Source of the DNA: JBFWML01 sp050251635
GTDB taxonomy: Bacteria > Campylobacterota > Campylobacteria > Campylobacterales > SZUA-545
Reading direction: 5' to 3'
Length of the DNA: 19,766 bases
NCBI GenBank assembly: GCA_050251635.1
Contig: JBFWML010000039.1
Coordinates: 1-19,766, forward strand
The translations under genes and the position numbers were made by a program. Under the pieces are notes generated by a model that saw nothing but the letters and a program-made list of their open reading frames with translations, ran no database searches and was not told the DNA's origin. Positions 1-5,311 of this stretch are shown here, one piece after another. The stretch's first letter is position 1; every line of letters starts with the position of its first letter.

Positions 1-633
1 ATGAATGCGCTTTTTTTGGTAATCGTGCAGCAGTTCATAGGCAAAGGTGGACGAAAGCGCCCCGGCAATGGCCAGCGTAATCCAGATTTTGCGCTTGACG
101 CCCACGGCCAGCAGCACACCGCCGCCCACAAGCAGCAATAGCGTTGCGGTTCCCAGGTCCGGCTCGGTGGCAATCAGGAAAAAGGGCAGCAAAATATAAA
201 ACGAGAGCTTTAAAAAATCCTTCCACCCGTAGCCGCCTTTGGGGGGCGGACGCTGATGGATCAGATAAGCGAGCATCAAAATATAGACCGGTTTAAAAAC
301 CTCGGAGGGCTGAATGGTCAAATCCAAAAAAGGAATTTCCAGCCAACGCTTGGCGCCCAGCTTGGTTACCCCGAAAAGTTCGACGGCAATCAGCAGTAAA
401 ATCCCCATCCAGTAGGCAAAGGGAATCAGCCAGGTAAAGTTGCGCAGCGGCAGAATGAAAACCAAGGCAAACAGCCCCAAGCCGATGGTGATATAAACCA
501 ACTGTTTATTGGCGAGGCTGGCGTTGATTTCGCTGACCAGAAACCATGAAAGCATAATGATCGGTACGATTAACGCAACCAGCATGAAATCAAAGTGGTC
601 CACCACGCGCCGATCGAGAAAGGGCAGTTTCAT
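1..633 (-). CDS. rodA: RodA/FtsW-family (SEDS) peptidoglycan glycosyltransferase, C-terminus cut by window edge
   Basis: Reading the minus strand from the ATG at 633 gives an open frame of 211 codons that runs off the left edge, so roughly the C-terminal 40 percent of a usual 370-residue RodA is missing. The visible part has several hydrophobic membrane segments (about residues 18-36, 46-62, 68-88, 115-125, 144-156, 162-200). It carries the SEDS signature GAKRWLEIPFLDLTIQPSE at 93-111, whose last Glu matches the conserved IQPSE glutamate, then EPDLGTATLLL at 157-167, and LLHDYQKKRI at 201-210, which is typical of RodA rather than FtsW. SEDS proteins polymerise lipid II glycan strands in the inner membrane and, in the case of RodA, act in side-wall elongation with PBP2. 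AAGGAA lies 5 bases before the ATG. The gene is divergent from bcp. The catalytic Asp region lies outside the window and cannot be checked. Confidence 0.92.
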   Translation of the reverse strand, partial: MKLPFLDRRVVDHFDFMLVALIVPIIMLSWFLVSEINASLANKQLVYITIGLGLFALVFILPLRNFTWLIPFAYWMGILLLIAVELFGVTKLGAKRWLEIPFLDLTIQPSEVFKPVYILMLAYLIHQRPPPKGGYGWKDFLKLSFYILLPFFLIATEPDLGTATLLLLVGGGVLLAVGVKRKIWITLAIAGALSSTFAYELLHDYQKKRIH

Positions 634-696
634 CAGGTTCCTTAGCTACACTGTCGCCGCGATTTTTGCATAATCTACGTAAAAAAGGGATTGACA
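634..696. promoter_or_regulatory. Divergent intergenic region of rodA and bcp with likely promoters
   Basis: This 63-base gap separates two divergent starts. On the plus strand CATAAT at 669-674 follows a run of T and a TG, which fits a Campylobacterota sigma-70 -10 box for bcp. No good -35 is visible, which is usual in this phylum. On the minus strand, T-rich sequence followed by TAGATT over about 672-682 could serve rodA. The boxes are read by eye. Confidence 0.4.
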
Positions 697-1161
697 ATGA
701 TAGACCCCAAAACAAAAGCGCCGCAATTTTGCCTGCCCAATCAAGACAGCGTCGAGGTGTGCTTGCGCGATCTGGCGGGCCGCTGGGTTGTGCTCTATTT
801 TTATCCCAAGGACAATACGCCCGGCTGCACCACGGAGGCGTGCGATTTTAGCGCCGCGCTGCCGGAATTTGACAGCCGATCGGCGATGGTGCTCGGCGTT
901 AGCCCTGACTCGGTCGTCAGCCACGAAAAGTTTGCCGCCAAAAAGAACCTGACCATCACACTGCTCAGCGACGCAGAAAAAGAGGTTTGTAATCTCTACG
1001 GCGTTTGGCAGGAGAAGATGATGTGCGGCAAAAAATATATGGGTGTTGTACGCACCACCTATCTGATTGCCCCCGACGGTACCGTCGCCCACCGCTGGGA
1101 TAAGGTCAAGGTTGCGGGCCACGCGCAGGCGGTTGCCAAAAAGCTGGCGGAACTTCAATAA
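697..1161 (+). CDS. bcp: Thioredoxin-dependent thiol peroxidase, peroxiredoxin Q/Bcp type
   Basis: The product of 154 residues matches the usual length of Bcp (about 150). It reduces hydrogen peroxide and organic hydroperoxides in the cytoplasm using a reactive cysteine recycled by thioredoxin. The active-site stretch YPKDNTPGCTTEACDF at 36-51 holds the peroxidatic Cys44 and, five residues on, Cys49, the resolving Cys of the atypical two-cysteine PrxQ class. The aromatic-rich VVLYFYP strand before it is also typical. I chose the ATG at 697 over an in-frame TTG at 691 because AGGGA at 686-690 lies 6 bases before the ATG but directly abuts the TTG. It appears monocistronic, with a hairpin after the stop. 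Confidence 0.95.
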   Translation: MIDPKTKAPQFCLPNQDSVEVCLRDLAGRWVVLYFYPKDNTPGCTTEACDFSAALPEFDSRSAMVLGVSPDSVVSHEKFAAKKNLTITLLSDAEKEVCNLYGVWQEKMMCGKKYMGVVRTTYLIAPDGTVAHRWDKVKVAGHAQAVAKKLAELQ

Positions 1162-1165
1162 AAAC

Positions 1166-1197
1166 GCGGGTTCCGGCCCGCTTCTTCAACTTTTCTT
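1166..1197 (+). terminator. Probable rho-independent terminator of bcp
   Basis: A short hairpin GCGGG (1166-1170) / CCCGC (1177-1181) starts 4 bases after the bcp stop and is followed by the T-rich run TTCTTCAACTTTTCTT. The stem is only 5 pairs and the T tract is broken, so termination may be partial. Confidence 0.4.
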
Positions 1198-1217
1198 AAT
1201 GCGCTTTTTTCTATAAT
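1185..1217 (+). promoter_or_regulatory. Promoter of the rpsB-tsf operon
   Basis: A perfect TATAAT at 1212-1217 is preceded by the T-rich stretch GCGCTTTTTTC. A T-rich region with a weak -35 before a good -10 is characteristic of Campylobacterota sigma-70 promoters. TTCAAC at 1185-1190 is the nearest -35-like hexamer, but the spacing of 21 bases is too long for a classical promoter. The predicted start near 1224 would give a leader of about 100 bases. Confidence 0.65.
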
Positions 1218-1238
1218 CCCGCGCCTTCAAAATACACA

Positions 1239-1288
1239 GGTGTCAGTCCTTTTCAGGGTTGTTCCGCATTGCGGAATGAACGGACACC
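1239..1288 (+). promoter_or_regulatory. Structured 5' leader of rpsB, possible S2 autoregulatory element
   Basis: Within the leader, GGTGTC at 1239-1244 can pair with GACACC at 1283-1288. It encloses a hairpin TTCCGC-ATT-GCGGAA at 1262-1276 with a perfect 6-pair stem and a 3-base loop. An A/C-rich single-stranded stretch follows and leads to AGGA at 1314-1317. Gammaproteobacterial rpsB leaders are known to bind S2 and repress rpsB-tsf. Whether this element does the same is an inference from position and shape. Confidence 0.4.
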
Positions 1289-1324
1289 GAGGCTAAACCC
1301 AAACCAAACACAAAGGATAATTTC

Positions 1325-2119
1325 ATGGTAACCATGAAAGACCTGCTCGAATGTGGCGTACACTTCGGCCACCAGACCCGCCGCTGGAACCCCAAGATGA
1401 AAAAGTTCATCTTCGGCGTCCGCAAAAACATCTACATCATCGACCTGCAGAAGACCCTGCGCTACTTCCGCTACACCGCCAACGTGGTGCGCGATGCAGC
1501 CGCAGAGGGTAAAACCATTCTGTTTGTGGGCACCAAGAAGCAAGCAAGCGGCATTATTCAGCAGCACGCTGAGCGCTGCGGTATGCCCTATGTTAACAAC
1601 CGCTGGCTGGGCGGCATGCTCACCAACTATAAAACCATCCGCCAGTCCATCCGCAAGCTGGAAGTGATCGAAGATCTTAAAGAGAGCGGCAAAATCAACC
1701 TGCTGACCAAAAAAGAAGCGTTGATTATCGATCGCCAGCGCGAAAAACTCGAAAAATATATCGGCGGTATCCGCCGCATGAAAGATCTGCCCGACATGAT
1801 CTTCGTGTTGGATGCCGTTAAAGAAAAAATTGCCGTACAAGAGGCGCGCCGCTTGGGTATTCCCGTTGTAGCCCCCTTGGACACCAACTGCGATCCCGAC
1901 GTGATCGATTTCCCCATCCCCGGCAACGATGACGCGATTCGCGCCATCGAACTCTTCTGTGCCGAAATGGCCAACTCCGTTATCGAAGGCCGCGAACTGG
2001 CTGCCCAGGACGGCAAGCTGCCCGTAGCCGCCGAAGGCGCTGACGACTCCGAAGAGGTGCTCAAAGAGATTTTGGCCGAAGGTGAAGCCGAACTGGCCGA
2101 CGAAGAGGAGGAGGCGTAA
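1325..2119 (+). CDS. rpsB: 30S ribosomal protein S2
   Basis: The 264-residue product begins MVTMKDLLECGVHFGHQ, the form of S2 found in Campylobacterota, and continues with the conserved RRWNPKMKKFIFG and FVGTKKQA stretches and the NNRWLGGMLTN motif. S2 joins the 30S subunit late and helps anchor S1. The last 25 or so residues form an acidic tail (EEVLKEILAEGEAELADEEE), a variable region of the family. AGGA at 1314-1317 lies 7 bases before the ATG at 1325. An ATG at codon 4 has no better ribosome site, and the longer form fits the family. The stop overlaps the tsf start by one base (TAATG), and a purine-rich GAGGAGGAGG just before it serves tsf, so the two are translationally coupled. Confidence 0.98.
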   Translation: MVTMKDLLECGVHFGHQTRRWNPKMKKFIFGVRKNIYIIDLQKTLRYFRYTANVVRDAAAEGKTILFVGTKKQASGIIQQHAERCGMPYVNNRWLGGMLTNYKTIRQSIRKLEVIEDLKESGKINLLTKKEALIIDRQREKLEKYIGGIRRMKDLPDMIFVLDAVKEKIAVQEARRLGIPVVAPLDTNCDPDVIDFPIPGNDDAIRAIELFCAEMANSVIEGRELAAQDGKLPVAAEGADDSEEVLKEILAEGEAELADEEEEA

Positions 2120-3042
2120 TGGCAGCTGTAACTCCCGAACTGATCAAACAACTGCGCGAAGCAACCAACGCCGGTCTGCTTGACTGCAAAAAAGCGTTGA
2201 CCGAAGCTGACGGCGACATGGAAGGCGCGATCGAATGGTTGCGCAAAAAAGGCCTTTCCAAGGCCGCCAAAGTTGCCGATAAAATTGCCGCCGAGGGTGC
2301 CATCAGCATCAAAATCGCCGATGACTTCAAGAGCGGTACCGTGACCGAAGTGAACTGCGAAACCGATTTTGTTGCCAAAAACGACAACTTTAAGAGCTTT
2401 ATCACCGAAATGGCGGAGACGATTCACGTGGGCGGCTATGCCGACATGGACGCCTTCCGTAACCACAAGTTCGGCGCCAACAGTTTTGAAGAGCGCATGG
2501 GCGAAGCGGTTTCCAAAATGGGCGAAAAAATCGAAGTACGCCGCTTTGCAACCTTTAAAGTGGGCGCAAACGGCGTTGTCAACGGCTACCTGCATGCCAA
2601 CGGCCGCGTGGGCGTTGTGGTGGCTATTGAGTGCGACAGCGCCAAGACGGCCGATGCGGTGCGCGAGTTTGCCCGCGATATCGCCATGCACGCCGCCGCA
2701 ATGAAGCCCGTCTATCTGGACGAAGCGGCTGTGCCTGCGGATGAGATTGCCAAAGAGCGCGAAATTGCGATCGAGCAGCTCAAAAAAGAGGGTAAACCCG
2801 AAGCGATGCTCGAAAAGATCGTTCCCGGAAAAATTAAAAAGTTTATCCAAGAGAGTACGCTGGTGGGTCAATCCTTCGTTAAGGACGACAAAAAGAGCGT
2901 TGCCGAAGCGTTGAGCGCCGAAGCAAAAGCTGCCGGCGGCACCGCTAAGCTGGTCGGTTTTGCCCGCTTTGAAGTGGGCGAGGGCATCGCCAAAAAAGGC
3001 TGCTCCTTCGCCGAAGAGGTCGCGGCGCAGACTCAGCGCTAA
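2119..3042 (+). CDS. tsf: Translation elongation factor Ts
   Basis: EF-Ts is the guanine nucleotide exchange factor that recycles EF-Tu from its GDP form. The 307-residue product has the N-terminal UBA-like domain (residues 5-45, with REATNAGLLDCKKAL at 13-27), then the core signature TDFVAKN at 82-88 that contacts EF-Tu, and a duplicated core fold. It is a little longer than the E. coli protein (283 residues) and shorter than my recollection of C. jejuni EF-Ts, a normal spread for this family. It is cotranscribed with rpsB, as in most bacteria. The start at 2119 overlaps the rpsB stop. Confidence 0.98.
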   Translation: MAAVTPELIKQLREATNAGLLDCKKALTEADGDMEGAIEWLRKKGLSKAAKVADKIAAEGAISIKIADDFKSGTVTEVNCETDFVAKNDNFKSFITEMAETIHVGGYADMDAFRNHKFGANSFEERMGEAVSKMGEKIEVRRFATFKVGANGVVNGYLHANGRVGVVVAIECDSAKTADAVREFARDIAMHAAAMKPVYLDEAAVPADEIAKEREIAIEQLKKEGKPEAMLEKIVPGKIKKFIQESTLVGQSFVKDDKKSVAEALSAEAKAAGGTAKLVGFARFEVGEGIAKKGCSFAEEVAAQTQR

Positions 3043-3062
3043 GCCTTCCTAAAACCGGAACG

Positions 3063-3100
3063 CCTTTTGCTGGGAGGGGTCAAACCCCCCTCAAAAGGAG
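3063..3100 (+). promoter_or_regulatory. Strong hairpin covering the Shine-Dalgarno of the next small gene
   Basis: CCTTTTG at 3063-3069 pairs with CAAAAGG at 3092-3098. Inside it, the G-rich arm GGAGGGGT pairs with ACCCCCCT around a CAA loop, with one mismatch or a shifted register possible. The downstream arm contains AAAAGGAG, the ribosome binding site for the ATG at 3106. No T run follows, so it is not a standard terminator. It could control translation of the small gene, mark a processing site between tsf and the flagellar part of the operon, or cause partial termination. Confidence 0.55.
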
Positions 3101-3105
3101 TTCCC

Positions 3106-3264
3106 ATGAGCGCCATTTTAATGGACAAACTTCAGATGATGGTCAAGCTGAAGGAGAAAATCTATGCACTTAAAGCGGCCAACAATGCCGAAGAGAGTGA
3201 GATTAAGCGCCTTGAGAAGCTGCTTAAAACCCTTCAGACAACCCCGAACGCCAAATATATCTAA
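3106..3264 (+). CDS. Small hypothetical coiled-coil protein (52 residues)
   Basis: I do not recognise a named family. The product of 52 residues (MSAILMDKLQMMVKLKEKIY... ending in PNAKYI) is charged and helical, with hydrophobic positions spaced as in heptads from about residue 5 to 43, which suggests a short coiled coil. It has no signal peptide and no membrane segment. AAGGAG lies 5 bases before the ATG at 3106, which is why I prefer this start to a TTG at 3067 that would put the ribosome site inside the gene. It sits between tsf and the ABC ATPase gene in the same direction. The ribosome site is folded into a hairpin, so expression may be conditional. A strong Shine-Dalgarno, good codon use and placement make a real gene likely. 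Confidence 0.75.
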   Translation: MSAILMDKLQMMVKLKEKIYALKAANNAEESEIKRLEKLLKTLQTTPNAKYI

Positions 3265-3297
3265 TGCTTCCGGCATGGAGCAGCAAGGTTATGCTTC

Positions 3298-3936
3298 ATG
3301 CTGAAAGCATCCGGTCTTTCCCATGGTTTTGATTATCCGCTTTTTGAAAATATCGATCTTGAGCTGAGTGCGGGCGAATCCGTCGCGGTGCTTGGGGTCA
3401 GCGGAAGCGGAAAATCGACGCTTTTGCACGCGCTCTCTTCTTTTTTGGCGCCCCAATCGGGAACGGTAGAGCTGTTTGGCGCCAATCCCTATGTGTTGAG
3501 CGAAAAAAGGCGCAACGAGCTTCGCCGCAATGCCTTGGCGCTCATTTTTCAGCAGCACTACCTTTTTCGCGGATTTTCCGGCTTGGAAAATCTTCAGGTG
3601 GCGGCACTCCTGACCGGAAAAGAGATCGACCGCGAACTGCTTGAGAGGCTAGGGATTGATCATGTGCTGCATCAAGACAGCGCCGATCTATCCGGCGGTC
3701 AGCAGCAGCGCCTTTCGATCGCGCGGGTTTTGATTAAACAGCCTAAACTCATTTTTGCCGACGAGCCTACGGGCAACCTCGATCGGGCCACCGCGCACGA
3801 TGCGATGGGCGTGATTTTCGATTACGTCGATCGGATGCGGGCGGGCTTTTTTTTGGTGACGCACGATGAAAAAATTGCCGAGCGGGCCACCCGGCGCTAC
3901 CGCTTGGAGAATCGTTCGTTGACGCCGCTGGCATGA
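3298..3936 (+). CDS. ABC transporter ATP-binding protein, LolD/MacB/FtsE-like
   Basis: The 212-residue product is a single ABC nucleotide-binding domain. Walker A is GVSGSGKST at 33-41, the Q-loop is FQQHYLF at 84-90, the signature is LSGGQQQR at 131-138, Walker B with catalytic Glu is LIFADEP at 151-157, and the switch His is at 189 (THD). The DEPTGNLD form after Walker B is typical of the LolD/MacB/FtsE class, which drives extraction or mechanical transport rather than import. No permease gene is adjacent, so its partner must be elsewhere or unknown. From memory, an ABC ATPase lies in this same place between tsf and fliR in Campylobacter. Its stop overlaps the fliR start by 4 bases (ATGA), so the two are tightly coupled. 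AAGG lies 9 bases before the ATG. Confidence 0.9.
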   Translation: MLKASGLSHGFDYPLFENIDLELSAGESVAVLGVSGSGKSTLLHALSSFLAPQSGTVELFGANPYVLSEKRRNELRRNALALIFQQHYLFRGFSGLENLQVAALLTGKEIDRELLERLGIDHVLHQDSADLSGGQQQRLSIARVLIKQPKLIFADEPTGNLDRATAHDAMGVIFDYVDRMRAGFFLVTHDEKIAERATRRYRLENRSLTPLA

Positions 3937-4703
3937 CCGAATTCGCCTTTTTTTTCAACGAAGAACGGGTGGTCGGCTTCGTGCTTTTGTTTGTCCGTTT
4001 GAGCGCGTTTTTTGTTTTCCTCCCCTTCTTTTCGTCGGCAACCGTCTATCCGACCGTTAAGGCCGCGCTGGCTTTTTTTCTGGCCTTGGCCTTCTACCCG
4101 CTTTTGCCGCCGCTCGCCTTCGTTCCCACGGCGCAAACCGTTTTGCTGGCCGTGCTGACCGAGGCGCTCTTCGGTTTTTCGGTAGGGTTCGTGGTTCAGC
4201 TGGTTTTCGCGGCTTTACAGTTTGCGGGCGAACAGATTTCATTTGTGATGGGTTTTTCGATGGCCAGCTCCATGGACCCCATCAGTCAGACCTCCTCCCC
4301 GATCATCAGCCAGTTTCTCTATTTTTTTGCGATTTTGATCTTTTTGGCCATTGACGGACACCACCTGTTGTTGATGTTTGCGGCGCGATCGCTGGAGACG
4401 TTGCCTCTGGGAACCTTTTTGCTCGGCGGAAACTATCTGGAGTATGTGCTGGCGGGGTTTGGATGGATGTTTGTGCTGGGGTTTATGATCGCGTTTCCGA
4501 TTATCGCGCTTTCGATTCTTTCGGATATTGTCTTTGGCATGATCATGAAAACCGTGCCCAGCTTCAACCTGCTTGTCATCGGCTTTCCCGCCAAAATTTT
4601 CGTGGCTTTCATGGTGATGATTGCCGTTATGGCCAGTATCGCTTTTTTGTTCAAACAGGAGTTCATGAAAGCCTTCAACGCCCTGGGGACAATCTTTTAT
4701 TAG
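3933..4703 (+). CDS. fliR: Flagellar biosynthesis protein FliR (export gate)
   Basis: FliR is an integral part of the FliPQR gate of the flagellar type III export apparatus in the inner membrane. The 256-residue product has the usual length and is hydrophobic almost throughout, with membrane segments near residues 13-34, 42-60, 66-92, 128-148, 170-200 and 207-240. The conserved central stretch GEQISFVMGFSMASSMDP at 98-115 matches the family pattern of a Gly-rich loop ending in DP, and the PSFNLLVIGFPAKI stretch at 209-222 is the typical C-terminal motif. It overlaps the upstream ABC ATPase gene by 4 bases. Its stop shares bases with the stop of the convergent nuclease gene. It is the only recognised flagellar gene in the window. 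Confidence 0.96.
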   Translation: MTEFAFFFNEERVVGFVLLFVRLSAFFVFLPFFSSATVYPTVKAALAFFLALAFYPLLPPLAFVPTAQTVLLAVLTEALFGFSVGFVVQLVFAALQFAGEQISFVMGFSMASSMDPISQTSSPIISQFLYFFAILIFLAIDGHHLLLMFAARSLETLPLGTFLLGGNYLEYVLAGFGWMFVLGFMIAFPIIALSILSDIVFGMIMKTVPSFNLLVIGFPAKIFVAFMVMIAVMASIAFLFKQEFMKAFNALGTIFY

Positions 4704-5221
4704 TAGCGTTTCGCGCCCTCGATCAGCGGCTGTAACGATTCTAGCAGTCTTTGCGCCAGCCGCTCGTCTTCTTCGATAAACATCAGCTCATGGTTGATAT
4801 TGAAAGCCGAGTTGGACCAGTTGGCCGAACCGTGCACGATAACCCTGCGATCGATAACGGCCAGCTTGTGGTGCATCAATCCGTAGTAGCCCTGCCGCGC
4901 CCGATCGCCCTTGGCCAAAAAAACAGTGACATTTTCAAGCTTGGCGAGATTGGGCACTTGAGAGCTGCCGAGATTGCCCAATAGGTTTTTTTCATCGACG
5001 ACCAAGATAATCTTAACGCCGCGCTTGGCCGTTTGGGCAAGGGCTTTGGAGAGGGTTTTGTTGGTAAAGGTGTAGAGAAAAAGCACAATCTCCCCTTCGG
5101 CGGATCGAAGGGTTTGCGTCAGCGCCTTTTCCGCCCGCGCCCCCTCTTGGGGCATGACATAAAAACTCTTGCCCAGAAGCACCGTATTTAGAAGTATAAT
5201 CATCCAGACAACGCGGATCAT
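4700..5221 (-). CDS. Small phospholipase D-like nuclease with one HKD motif, membrane anchored or exported
   Basis: The 173-residue product starts with a hydrophobic segment (residues 3-17, after MIRVVW) that could be a signal peptide or an anchor. A PLD domain with a single HKD motif follows: His117, Lys119, Asp124 in HHKLAVID, then GSANW at 131-135 and the downstream Glu of NHELMF. Single-HKD enzymes of this size (the Nuc/NucT group) dimerise to form one active site and cut nucleic acids outside the cytoplasmic membrane. Helicobacter NucT is a known relative in the phylum. The start at 5221 has GGAGAG six bases upstream, whereas a longer frame from 5284 has no such support. It is convergent with fliR and divergent from the acidic protein gene. 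Phospholipase activity is the less likely alternative. Confidence 0.9.
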   Translation of the reverse strand: MIRVVWMIILLNTVLLGKSFYVMPQEGARAEKALTQTLRSAEGEIVLFLYTFTNKTLSKALAQTAKRGVKIILVVDEKNLLGNLGSSQVPNLAKLENVTVFLAKGDRARQGYYGLMHHKLAVIDRRVIVHGSANWSNSAFNINHELMFIEEDERLAQRLLESLQPLIEGAKRY

Positions 5222-5254
5222 TTTTTGCTCTCCGTCGGGCAAGTGATGAATATC

Positions 5255-5272
5255 AAGGTTTTTCAAAACCTT
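5255..5272. promoter_or_regulatory. Perfect 18-base palindrome between divergent genes, candidate operator
   Basis: AAGGTTTTTCAAAACCTT has two exact 8-base arms around a TC centre. It sits in the 90-base gap between the nuclease start and the acidic protein start, and overlaps where a -35 would lie for the plus-strand promoter with TACAAT at 5280-5285. The shape and place fit a dimeric regulator site, but no regulator is known. It could also be a small RNA hairpin of the minus-strand leader. Confidence 0.45.
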
Positions 5273-5285
5273 TGCAGTATACAAT
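5259..5285 (+). promoter_or_regulatory. Promoter of the acidic protein-gmk-tatA-argS operon
   Basis: TACAAT at 5280-5285 is a 5 of 6 match to a -10 box, preceded by GTA and a T/A-rich region that includes TTTTTC at 5259-5264. The predicted start near 5292 leaves a leader of about 20 bases to the ATG at 5312. The palindrome at 5255-5272 covers its upstream half. Confidence 0.5.
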
Positions 5286-5311
5286 CAAGCCAGTTAATTG
5301 GGGGAACCGAC

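Noticed and set aside
691..696. TTG start for bcp two codons upstream of the ATG
   Set aside because: It directly abuts the AGGGA ribosome site with no spacing, whereas the ATG at 697 has proper spacing.
1627..2871. Long 414-codon open frame on the minus strand opposite rpsB and tsf
   Set aside because: It lies wholly antisense to two certain genes, has Ser-rich and His/Phe-rich composition with no domain, and follows from the codon bias of the true genes.
3063..3098. Reading the hairpin after tsf as a rho-independent terminator
   Set aside because: There is no T run after the stem, and a ribosome site and start codon follow at once. Regulation or processing fits better.
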